Part shown: in pieces, positions 35,725-43,268 of the stretch
Layout: each line of letters starts with the position of its first letter
Numbering within the stretch: position 1 is the stretch's first letter
Assembly: GCF_007827555.1 (NCBI RefSeq)
Contig: NZ_VISS01000029.1
Span: forward strand, 1-54,743
DNA: 54,743 nt
Direction: 5' to 3'
Source: Aeribacillus composti
GTDB taxonomy: Bacteria > Bacillota > Bacilli > Bacillales > Aeribacillaceae
Made by a program: the position numbers and the translations under genes
The notes under the pieces: model-generated
Database searches by the model: none
What the model was told of the DNA's origin: nothing
The model's input: the letters and a program-made list of their open reading frames with translations, nothing else

Positions 35725-37044
35725 TTAACTAGTTTTGCTCTTTGACATGATCATTTTTAATCTTCCATTTTCTTGAGTAGATGGAATTCCTTCCGGAAAA
35801 GCTGTTGCAGGTATTTCAGTTAAATCAATACCAAGCATCTCTGCTTGCTTTGGTATTCTCAACATATTAAGCTTTTTCAAAAGCAGTGATGTCCAGTAGC
35901 CTGGGAGAAATCCTAGAAGGATCACAACCGCTGCACATACGAGTTGTCCAATAAAAGAGATTTCCGGGCCGTTTATATTGGGATAGCCGGAGGCAAATAT
36001 CCCGACTGCAAGGACTGACCAGATCCCGATAAATCCGTGGACGGTAATAGCACCTACAGGATCATCAATCCCTTTCCTTTCGAGAAAATTTCCAATGAAT
36101 GGACACATCAATCCTCCAATGACAGCTATAACAAATGCAAGCGCTGGATGATATAAATCTAAACCCGAACCTACTGAAATAACCCCGGCCAGCCCGCCTG
36201 AAGCGACCCAAAACGGTTCCCCTTTTGAACCTAAATATGCCCCTATTAAACCTCCCGCTAATCCCATTAAAGCATTGAATACAAAAGCCGATAAATTGGT
36301 AGGATTACCGTAAATCGTCATCCATTCCCCATTTGTAACAGCGATTATACAGCCTCCGAGGAAGCCGAAAAAACCAACATAAATGAGCATCAGCCCTAAT
36401 AAAGTGGACGGAAGATTATGCGGCAGAATATTAACAATTTTCCCATCCCCTGTATATTTGCCGATTCTAGGTCCTAAATTGATCACGACTCCTAATGCAA
36501 AAAACCCAGCTATTGCATGAATAACGCCTGCAGCGGCAACATCATGATAACCAAATTGCGTTAAAAACCATCCTTCTCCGTGCCAGCCCCAAGAAGCAGC
36601 TAAATTCCAAATAACTGATCCAAGAATAGCGGCAAGAATAAGAAATCCACTTAATCGAACCCGTTCGATCAGCACGCCGGATAAGATGGAAGCTGTCGTA
36701 GCAGCAAACAGCGCAAAAGCACCCCAGAAAACTCCACTCGCATGATCCGTTATATTCGGACCCATATTTTCACTCCAAGGCAATGCAGCTAATGCCGCTT
36801 CACTCATTCTCGGAATCAAACCGTCTGGAAACGCATTGTATATCCACCAGCCAACAAAATAGAAAGCAGGTAACACGACTGCTAACGTCATAATATTTTT
36901 CAAAGCCGTCGCCAATACGTTTTTTACACGGGAGATGCCGACTTCAAGAGTCAAAAACCCCGCATGGATCTGCAGCATGATTGCAATGCACCACCAATAG
37001 AATACTTCTATTTGGATTGCGGCAAACTGTTCAAATCCCTCCAC
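35725..37044 (-). CDS. Divergent Amt-type (methyl)ammonium transporter
   Basis: A 439-aa membrane protein with about eleven helices and no signal peptide. The Amt twin-His positions are retained: His in AAAGVIHAIAG, preceded by the conserved Asp of YHDVAAAG, and His in ITVHGFIGIWS. The first helices (LQIHAGFLTLEVGISRVKN) differ from canonical Amt, which has FYGG there, as does the second Amt in this window. It starts with GTG. Encoded with the dimethylamine demethylase, it probably imports dimethylammonium or methylammonium rather than ammonium; that is inferred. Confidence 0.85.
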   Translation of the reverse strand: MEGFEQFAAIQIEVFYWWCIAIMLQIHAGFLTLEVGISRVKNVLATALKNIMTLAVVLPAFYFVGWWIYNAFPDGLIPRMSEAALAALPWSENMGPNITDHASGVFWGAFALFAATTASILSGVLIERVRLSGFLILAAILGSVIWNLAASWGWHGEGWFLTQFGYHDVAAAGVIHAIAGFFALGVVINLGPRIGKYTGDGKIVNILPHNLPSTLLGLMLIYVGFFGFLGGCIIAVTNGEWMTIYGNPTNLSAFVFNALMGLAGGLIGAYLGSKGEPFWVASGGLAGVISVGSGLDLYHPALAFVIAVIGGLMCPFIGNFLERKGIDDPVGAITVHGFIGIWSVLAVGIFASGYPNINGPEISFIGQLVCAAVVILLGFLPGYWTSLLLKKLNMLRIPKQAEMLGIDLTEIPATAFPEGIPSTQENGRLKMIMSKSKTS

Positions 37045-37115
37045 ATGATCATCCCCTTATTCTAAAGATTTCAAAGCCTTTAACCTACCATTTTTCAGGC
37101 CCTCCTTCTTCTGTT

Positions 37116-37703
37116 TCATGAAATTATTTTTAAATAACCTAAATATGCATCATGGAGCCTAGAATAGTGTCTTGAAACCTCTAACGATGCATGACACTTT
37201 TCACACGTTACTTGTTTTTGTGCTGTCAGCTTGTTCAGATGATAACACTTTACACAAAATACCCTTTCCTCTTTCTCCCCCCATCCTTGTGCCTGGATCT
37301 CATCTTCATTAAAACCAGCCCGCAATGCCAGTTTTTTCAGCTCTTTTAACATTGACCATTGAGCTGAAAGAAATAGCTTTGTACCGATAAATTGACTTTC
37401 AAATATTTTGTAAATTTCCTCACTGGATGTTGATGAAAGGACAGTCGCTTCATTCGGAAAAAATTCTGTCCCCTTATACGAATGAAGGCTGCTATCATTT
37501 TTCTTCAATATATAGATTTGTTTCTTCGTCTGTTCTGGAATTTTTTTAATAAACATCAACGTTGGCAAAATCATCGGTTCATCAATGATAAACAAAAATT
37601 GTTTCCCAGTGATGAATTGAAATAGATTGCCAGCTTGCTGATTTTGCGCAAAAAATTCATCTGCTTCAGAAGCGCTTGTTTTCCCATCTGCTTTTTTAGT
37701 CAT
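37116..37703 (-). CDS. Dimethylamine monooxygenase subunit, DmmA family (zinc ribbon)
   Basis: A 195-aa soluble protein. The C terminus carries a ribbon of two CxxC pairs (FCVKCYHL and CEKCHASLEVS) ending HYSRLHDAYLGY, the signature seen in DmmA-type subunits of dimethylamine monooxygenase. The N-terminal about 110 residues (FLFIIDEPMILPTL, YILKKNDSS) form an alpha/beta domain of unknown job. It corresponds in size to the gamma subunit (about 23 kDa) of the Pseudomonas heme-dependent oxidative N-demethylase. Subunit lettering differs between publications, so no symbol is given. Confidence 0.75.
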   Translation of the reverse strand: MTKKADGKTSASEADEFFAQNQQAGNLFQFITGKQFLFIIDEPMILPTLMFIKKIPEQTKKQIYILKKNDSSLHSYKGTEFFPNEATVLSSTSSEEIYKIFESQFIGTKLFLSAQWSMLKELKKLALRAGFNEDEIQAQGWGEKEERVFCVKCYHLNKLTAQKQVTCEKCHASLEVSRHYSRLHDAYLGYLKIIS

Positions 37704-37871
37704 TTTTCAACCTCCTTGTTTGTTTTTCAACATGGTCGAATCGAATAAGCAATTTGTAATTTTCTCAATTCGAATTTTTCGAATATCAGGATATTCTCCA
37801 ACGATAAGCTGCAGCTAGTTCGAATCAATATTAAGCAAACAAAGCATTGCCGTAACTTGATTTCTATCAAA

Positions 37872-38603
37872 TTACAACATAGAAAGATAACGGCTAGTTG
37901 TGAAGCCCGGACCGTTCGAGCGTGTAAGCATATAAAGAGCATCTGTTAAAGGAATCCGGCGATAAGTTTCAATAACACGCCCATTGACAAATAGATTCTC
38001 CCGTTTTTGTTTTAATTGGGCAGCCGTTTGTTGAAAAAGTTTCTTAGATCTATTAAACGAGTCAAAAACGAAGCGTTCTGCTGCTGGACAGCTTGCAATA
38101 CTCACATCGCCGAAATGAACCCGTCCTGACGGTGAATATGCTATCGCACTGACGATTCGTTGCTGCGCACTGCTGATGGTTTCTTGTAAAAAAGTCGCAT
38201 GAACGGGTTTGATATCTTCCACAATCAGCCGGGTGATGCCCCGATCGTTAATCGCTTCTAAAATTTGTTCAGGGTCATCCTCCACGATAACCTCTTTATG
38301 GGGCGGCCATATATCCATCCAATAATGATCTAAGTGCTGTTTTCCGACATGGAAAATGAAATAATCAGGATAAATTCGAAGTCCGCCCTCCTCATCTGTT
38401 AAATCCTGACGATAAAAATCATAAAATCTGGTGACAGCTGCCATAAGCAAGGCGCTAGCACCAGCACTTCCTGCCGGTTCCCGTACGACTATTCCTAGTC
38501 GATCATATTGATGAAATCCCGGCAGCAACTCCTCAAAAGAACATTTCACGTCGTTTATCTTGAATTCAAAATCATCGATTCCGATAACCTTTGTTGTGTG
38601 CAC
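37872..38603 (-). CDS. Unrecognised protein of the oxidative N-demethylase operon
   Basis: A 243-aa soluble protein that I do not recognise. GTG at 38603 is the only start with a usable ribosome binding site (AAAGGAG, 11 nt upstream); the open frame extends to 38678 but overlaps the reductase gene. Features: FEELLPGFHQYDRLGIVVREP, a Gly/Ala-rich GSAGASALLMAAVTRFYDFY, FIFHVGKQHLDHYWMDIWPP and a basic C-terminal part. It sits between the reductase and DmmA-family genes, where Proteobacterial operons have a tetrahydrofolate-binding GcvT-like subunit; it shows no GcvT likeness. It may be the lineage-specific fourth component. Confidence 0.7.
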   Translation of the reverse strand: MHTTKVIGIDDFEFKINDVKCSFEELLPGFHQYDRLGIVVREPAGSAGASALLMAAVTRFYDFYRQDLTDEEGGLRIYPDYFIFHVGKQHLDHYWMDIWPPHKEVIVEDDPEQILEAINDRGITRLIVEDIKPVHATFLQETISSAQQRIVSAIAYSPSGRVHFGDVSIASCPAAERFVFDSFNRSKKLFQQTAAQLKQKRENLFVNGRVIETYRRIPLTDALYMLTRSNGPGFTTSRYLSML

Positions 38604-38632
38604 AATTCCATTTGCTCCTTTCTTGTATGCTC

Positions 38633-39589
38633 TTAAAGATCTAAAACAAGACTGCCGGATTTTGCCCTTGAAACACATGTTAAAATGACATTGCTTTCTT
38701 TTTTCTCCATTTCGGTAAGAAAAAAGTCTCGATGGTCAATTTCTCCTTTTAAAACATGCAGCTGACAGCTGCCGCATCCCCCGATTTTACATGAATATGG
38801 CACATCAATATGAAGCTGTAATAAAGTGTCCAGCAAGCTTTTCCCTTCAGGCACCTCAATCACTTTGTTGCTTTTATTGAGTTTTACCCGGAATGGCTGC
38901 ATCGGTCCTGATTTTGGCGGTGTAAAGAGTTCAAAGTGGATGCTTTTTTCAGAATAACCAATGACTTTGGCAGCATCGGCAAATCCTTTGATCATGGCCT
39001 CTGGACCGCAGAAATAAACATGGGTTCCTATCGGTTGATTTTCCATTAACTTTGTTGACATTTTCTTGTTTTCCTTTGAAAAATAAAAATGAGTTTCCTC
39101 TGAAAAAAAAGTGGAGAGATGGCGATAAAAGGCACATAATTCCTTTGAAGGAGCGGCATAATGTATTTCAAATGGAGCCTTCTTCTTTTTTAATTCCTTC
39201 GCCATCGAAAGAAAAGGTGTAATGCCAATCCCAGCTGCAAAAAATAAATGGCGTTTTGCTTGAAAGCTTAGCGGAAAATAATTTTTCGGATAACTAATGG
39301 AGATCTTATCCCCTTCTTTCACATGATCGTGCCAATAAATTGATCCTCCATTTGAATCCTCATTGCGGCGAACGGCGATTCGATAGTAGCCTGTATTGTC
39401 CGGATCACTTGTAAGAGAATAGTGGCGTTCGATTAAGCCTGTTTCAGTTTGCAAATAAGTCGTAATATGAGAACCCCCACTAAAACGAGGCAATGGCGAA
39501 CGGTCTGCTGACACTAGCTTAAAACTTTTAATCGCAGCTGTTTCATGCGTAATTTGTTCTACAATCACTTCAAGTGTTCGCGCCATCAT
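38633..39589 (-). CDS. Flavin/2Fe-2S reductase subunit of dimethylamine demethylase (PDR/VanB family)
   Basis: A 318-aa phthalate dioxygenase reductase-type protein. The domains in order are an FMN-binding barrel (ERHYSLTSDPDN, about residue 55), an NAD-binding domain (FFAAGIGITPFLSMAKEL, about 115) and a C-terminal plant-type ferredoxin domain with Cys ligands in YSCKIGGCGSCQ and the final Cys in ILTCVSRA. It passes electrons from NAD(P)H to the haem subunit encoded upstream, matching the beta subunit of heme-dependent oxidative N-demethylase. AGGAGGAGG precedes the start. Confidence 0.88.
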   Translation of the reverse strand: MMARTLEVIVEQITHETAAIKSFKLVSADRSPLPRFSGGSHITTYLQTETGLIERHYSLTSDPDNTGYYRIAVRRNEDSNGGSIYWHDHVKEGDKISISYPKNYFPLSFQAKRHLFFAAGIGITPFLSMAKELKKKKAPFEIHYAAPSKELCAFYRHLSTFFSEETHFYFSKENKKMSTKLMENQPIGTHVYFCGPEAMIKGFADAAKVIGYSEKSIHFELFTPPKSGPMQPFRVKLNKSNKVIEVPEGKSLLDTLLQLHIDVPYSCKIGGCGSCQLHVLKGEIDHRDFFLTEMEKKESNVILTCVSRAKSGSLVLDL

Positions 39590-39660
39590 GTAATCCTCCT
39601 CCTTTCATGTTTTTTAAAAACAGCTTCTTCACACGCTATTTTCTTCCAATTTTCCCAATT

Positions 39661-40635
39661 TCAATCTGTCAAGCTTTTTTCTAAATAGCGAATGATTTCT
39701 CCTTTGTATAAACTAAATCCTTTATATTCAGCCATATAGTCAGGTAAATCCTTTAAAACTCGAAAAAAACGTTTCAACCAATCTTCATTTTTTTTCAGCT
39801 CATCAAGTGATATTAAATGAGTATGAATACTAAATAAAATCCCATTGCTTCGCGGCATACGAAATAGCCTTTGATCCTCCACTCTTAAGTGGACAAGCTG
39901 ACCGGCATTTTCTGAAGTTACCTTTTCCTTTTTTGGACCCCATTCATCAAAATTCTCAGGGAACGTGTCAAGGATTGGCTCCACTGTTAAAGTCCAGTTT
40001 AACCGTGTCCACGGTTTCCCTGCCTCGATTCTCAAAAGAAAATTGAGGACTTTTTTCGCTAAACCGCTGTCGAAAAAAACCGGTACAGGAGAATGGAACT
40101 CGGTGTAAGTCATGCCAATATCAAAGGCAATCGACCAATTGGCAGGAAAACACAATTGTCCTGCATCCATATATAAATCACCGTCTCTTTGCCCCATAAA
40201 AATGAGATCCTCTTGAACGTGTCTGCCGATAAAATCTAAAGGCTCGTAGGGCAATGTCGATAGATCGCCAAAAGTAAATGTATGTTTCTCATCCAAAAGC
40301 TTATTTTCAAACGTCCATTCATGACCATTTTTTATAACCGAGAAATACTCAGGGTAAATAATGGCAAGTTCATCTATTAAAAATTCCAGCACTTCCCACT
40401 GTCCATCGATTGAATGTTCTAAAGATTGAAAAGCACGTTCATGGTGGTTTAATAGTATTTGACGCTTTTTATCTATTTCTTCAAAATATTCGGGAGTAAT
40501 ATCTGCAAGTTTCCCGGATTCTAGAGGCCTCGCATTATTAGAATACCTGTAAGAGTCCTTTTGAAATGGAAATGGGAACCTTTTAATAAGCGGAATTTCT
40601 TTGATCATATGTTGGTTAGTCGTTTTTACACTCAC
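39661..40635 (-). CDS. Heme-dependent oxidative N-demethylase alpha subunit (DUF3445)
   Basis: A 324-aa protein of the DUF3445/HODM alpha family, the haem-binding PAS-like catalytic subunit that demethylates dimethylamine to methylamine and formaldehyde using O2. Conserved blocks: QLCFPANWSIAFDIGMTYTE, FHSPVP near residue 180, WTRLNWTLTVEP and LRVEDQRLFRMPRSNGILF. It starts with GTG behind GGAGGAG. Its neighbour is the reductase subunit. The N-terminal 30 residues vary in the family. Dimethylamine as substrate follows from the operon and from characterised homologues; another secondary amine is possible. Confidence 0.87.
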   Translation of the reverse strand: MSVKTTNQHMIKEIPLIKRFPFPFQKDSYRYSNNARPLESGKLADITPEYFEEIDKKRQILLNHHERAFQSLEHSIDGQWEVLEFLIDELAIIYPEYFSVIKNGHEWTFENKLLDEKHTFTFGDLSTLPYEPLDFIGRHVQEDLIFMGQRDGDLYMDAGQLCFPANWSIAFDIGMTYTEFHSPVPVFFDSGLAKKVLNFLLRIEAGKPWTRLNWTLTVEPILDTFPENFDEWGPKKEKVTSENAGQLVHLRVEDQRLFRMPRSNGILFSIHTHLISLDELKKNEDWLKRFFRVLKDLPDYMAEYKGFSLYKGEIIRYLEKSLTD

Positions 40636-40722
40636 TGCCCTCTCTCCTCCTCACGATCAAAACTGGATGAAAGAACCTCCCCATGAAGCCGCGTTACGAC
40701 AAGGGGAAATTCTTTCATTTGT

Positions 40723-41139
40723 TTAATTTAAAAATGTTGGCTCCGGCAATCGATGTGCCGTATAAATCGCATCTCCATCGCTTTCAGCATCAAAGATCAC
40801 TTTCGTTTCAGGGGTAAAGATAAAAACATCTCCCGCTTCCCCTACATATTTGTTTCCTTGTTCATCTCTGACGATGATCTGCCCCTTTATAATTACCTTT
40901 ACTTCTAAGTAAGTATACAAAAATTCAAACTCTTCCGACTTTTGCATAGAGAAATATCCAATTGTTAAAGGCTTCTCTAATGGGCTAATCGGAACGTCAA
41001 TAATTTGACTTTTCAAAGCCGGTATACTCAAAACATTGTTCAACTCAATTTTTTCATACGTTCCAGCTTTTATTAGCTGAATTCCTGGCTTTTGACTTAA
41101 AAATTGATGATCCATAGCTGTTACCGCTGATTCACTCAT
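40723..41139 (-). CDS. Cupin domain protein (EutQ/DUF861-like)
   Basis: A 138-aa single-cupin protein, the first gene of the demethylase operon. The cupin strands EFEFLYTYLEVKVIIKGQIIVRDEQG and GEAGDVFIFTPETKVIF are clear (about residues 70-120), but typical metal-binding His residues are sparse. Similar EutQ-like cupins accompany amine catabolic operons without a settled job; sensing or scavenging an amine or aldehyde is possible. The start at 41139 gives AAGGAG 10 nt upstream. Confidence 0.75.
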   Translation of the reverse strand: MSESAVTAMDHQFLSQKPGIQLIKAGTYEKIELNNVLSIPALKSQIIDVPISPLEKPLTIGYFSMQKSEEFEFLYTYLEVKVIIKGQIIVRDEQGNKYVGEAGDVFIFTPETKVIFDAESDGDAIYTAHRLPEPTFLN

Positions 41140-41169
41140 TCTTTCCACTCTCCTTTTTCAATTTTTATA

Positions 41170-41223
41170 ATCAGAGTTATGTTATGTTTTGTAACAAAAA
41201 ATGTATTATTTTATAACTCTGAT
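41170..41223. promoter_or_regulatory. Long-spaced perfect inverted repeat upstream of the demethylase operon
   Basis: ATCAGAGTTAT (41170-41180) and ATAACTCTGAT (41213-41223), 32 bp apart, enclose the TnrA/GlnR-type box. A paired operator, perhaps for an IclR regulator, is possible. Confidence 0.5.
41180..41196. promoter_or_regulatory. TnrA/GlnR-type nitrogen box (dmm operon)
   Basis: TGTTATGTTTTGTAACA fits the TGTNA-N7-TNACA consensus at all fixed positions. It lies 41-57 bp upstream of the cupin start, over the likely -35 region. Confidence 0.6.
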
Positions 41224-41547
41224 GATCCTATCATAATAACAACCGTAACGTTCTCACAACCGTTTTTTCTCAAATGGCGGGAATATTCACAAAAATCTGT
41301 AAAATGTTCTGACAATTAGAGCTTTTCCTTTCGGATCATTCAACATGAGCAGGCAATGAAATTTTATTTCTTTGAGAACTTAACATTATTAGCGCCAATA
41401 ATGAGATCAGCAACGATGTTTTACACGGAAAGGAGACAGGGAGAGTACCGAATCATTGTAAAATGTAATGACAAGGTTTTTGATTTATTCCCACTATTTA
41501 GGAAATCTCTGTTTCTTTGAAAGAATCGTCTATGTAAAAATAAAAGC

Positions 41548-41589
41548 ACAATATTCATAATATTGTAATTTTTGTTAACATTCTTAACA
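41548..41589. promoter_or_regulatory. Second TnrA/GlnR-type box and palindrome (ACAD-like gene)
   Basis: TGTTAACATTCTTAACA (41573-41589) fits the TGTNA-N7-TNACA consensus at every fixed position, 26 bp before the ACAD-like start. ACAATATTCATAATATTGT (41548-41566), an 8-bp palindrome with 3-bp centre, lies just upstream. Confidence 0.6.
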
Positions 41590-41615
41590 GTAACCTTTAA
41601 AAAGGAGTGATGTCA

Positions 41616-42836
41616 ATGGTAGTCAATCAGACAGAACTGCAGGAAGAAATTATGCAAATTCCAAAATGGTGGTCTTACCCAGAAGGATTCGAAAAACTAA
41701 TTGAAAAAGCACATGAATTAGGCAAAAAGGAGCTGCTGCCCCGTGCTTCTATTTCAGACAAGGAGTGCCGTTATCCTCGGGAAAGCTTACAAGCAATTGC
41801 GGATGCTGGATTTGGAGCAGTTACAATCCCTGTTGACGACGGAGGCCTTGGCGCTGGACTAACTGGATTTGCTTTGTTAGCCGAAAGTTTTTCTCAATAT
41901 TGCGCTTCCACTACTATGTGTTGGGTTATGCACACTGCTGCCGTCCAAACGCTTTATACAGCTGGAACTAGAGAGCAGCGGCAGCGTTATATTTCTGGGG
42001 TGCTAAAGGGAAAGATTGGCGCATTAGCCTTTAGTGAACCAGCGACTGGAAGCCACTTCTGGAATGTTGTTAGTTCGGCTCCCCGCAAAGGAAACGGATA
42101 TTTGTTAAATGCGGAAAAATCATTTGTCACCAGTGCGGGCGAGGCGGATTGGTATATTGTTTGCACCAATTATCCAAATAGCATAGAAGACGATCCATTA
42201 ATGTTTTTAATTGTAGATCATAATCAGAAGGGAATCGAATATTTTCCTTTTTCAGCTATGGGGCTTCGCGGAAATTCAAGCGGACCGATGAAGTTTAAAG
42301 ATGTCTTTGTCCCTATTGAAAATCGTCTTGGGACTGAAGGCGGAATGAATGTTTATAATGAAAACGTCATTGATCCGCTCTTTTTATTAGGCACAAGTGC
42401 TTGCTGGGTTGGTATTGCTCAAGGAGCCTTGAATGCAGCAATTGACCAGGCAAAGAAAAAAGTCCATAAAGATACAGGAAAATCAGTTGCCGGCTACCAA
42501 GTCATTCGCCACGAATTGGCAAAAGCGCAAATTTTAATCGATAGTGCAAGAAGCATGCTTTATCGTACAGCTGAAGGGATGGATCAATGTTTAAATAGTG
42601 GAAAAGAATTGTCAGAATGCTTATACCCGCTTTGGGAACTCAAAACTCATGCAGCAGATATAGTCATACAAGTTACAAATCAAGCATTACAAGTTTCTGG
42701 AGGAAGAGGATATCTAACCGGGCAAGTGGAAAAATTTTTGCGTGACGGTCGAGCAGATGCAGTCATGGGACCCACAAACGAAATATTGCGCGAATGGATT
42801 GGCCGCACGTTAATTGGTGTTCCTTGGTTTGAATAA
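41616..42836 (+). CDS. Acyl-CoA dehydrogenase-family flavoprotein, probably not a dehydrogenase
   Basis: A 406-aa protein with the ACAD fold: N-terminal helical domain, FAD-binding beta domain (GALAFSEPATGSHFWNV, about residue 130) and C-terminal helices (QVSGGRGYLTGQVEKFLRDGRADAV). At the position of the catalytic Glu of acyl-CoA dehydrogenases (usually IYEGT) it reads VMGPTNEI, so the base is absent. Such members include reduced-flavin monooxygenases and nitroalkane oxidase-like enzymes. Start ATG 41616 has AAAGGAG 8 nt upstream. It is divergent from the demethylase operon and shares its nitrogen-box region, so a role in amine oxidation is plausible but unproven. Confidence 0.8.
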   Translation: MVVNQTELQEEIMQIPKWWSYPEGFEKLIEKAHELGKKELLPRASISDKECRYPRESLQAIADAGFGAVTIPVDDGGLGAGLTGFALLAESFSQYCASTTMCWVMHTAAVQTLYTAGTREQRQRYISGVLKGKIGALAFSEPATGSHFWNVVSSAPRKGNGYLLNAEKSFVTSAGEADWYIVCTNYPNSIEDDPLMFLIVDHNQKGIEYFPFSAMGLRGNSSGPMKFKDVFVPIENRLGTEGGMNVYNENVIDPLFLLGTSACWVGIAQGALNAAIDQAKKKVHKDTGKSVAGYQVIRHELAKAQILIDSARSMLYRTAEGMDQCLNSGKELSECLYPLWELKTHAADIVIQVTNQALQVSGGRGYLTGQVEKFLRDGRADAVMGPTNEILREWIGRTLIGVPWFE

Positions 42837-42878
42837 TTTGTATCACTTGATCTGAAATATAACTGTTTGTGCCAATAA

Positions 42879-42983
42879 CTTGTTTCTGAAATGCAAAAAA
42901 AGAGAATCGTTAGCCGAATAAATCGCCTTACGAGAGGAGGGAGCCCTGCCTTCCGATTAGTCGAAAGATATTTCAGAAACAAG
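42879..42983. repeat. 105-bp palindromic element, MITE-like
   Basis: CTTGTTTCTGAAAT (42879-42892) and ATTTCAGAAACAAG (42970-42983) are perfect inverted repeats around a 77-bp core rich in short pairing segments. There is no open frame. It sits between the convergent ACAD-like and Amt genes. A small mobile element or a structured RNA both fit. Confidence 0.6.
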
Positions 42984-43164
42984 CTCCACACCCTTTTGTA
43001 TATTTTTTGCTTAAAATAGTTTTAAAGAAATAAGAGAACAAAACGATCACATGACGACAGATTTTTAATCTTTTTCTTTACAGTATAAAAAATTAACAAT
43101 AATCGGCTGTTTTTCTTTGTCGAAATCTACTTGTTGTGTTTTTACAAATTCATCAAAACAAACA

Positions 43165-43201
43165 TGAATCCTCACACTGTTTATCAGGTGAGGATTCTTT
43201 T
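43165..43201 (+). terminator. Terminator
   Basis: GAATCCTCAC (43166-43175) and GTGAGGATTC (43188-43197) form a perfect 10-bp stem, followed by TTTTA on the plus strand. It probably ends the ACAD-like transcript. The rest of 42984-43268 shows no gene. Confidence 0.7.
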
Positions 43202-43268
43202 ATGCGTATACAATTGAATTGGTCATAGCTTTGCCGTTTTGACAACCAATGAAAAATACATTGCCATG

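Larger units (their letters stand above)
41149..41606. other. Divergent promoter region of the demethylase operon and the ACAD-like gene
   Basis: A 460-bp AT-rich region holding two TnrA/GlnR-type boxes and two palindromes, listed separately. A TATAAA-type -10 for the minus-strand operon lies at about 41164-41169. No gene is seen. Confidence 0.6.

Noticed and set aside
41149-41606. Sigma-54 promoter for the amine operons
   Set aside because: No TGGCAC-N5-TTGC match was found by eye, and no sigma-54 activator is encoded nearby.
42680-42991. 103-codon minus-strand frame
   Set aside because: It runs antisense through the ACAD-like 3' end and the palindromic element; no initiation signal or family likeness.
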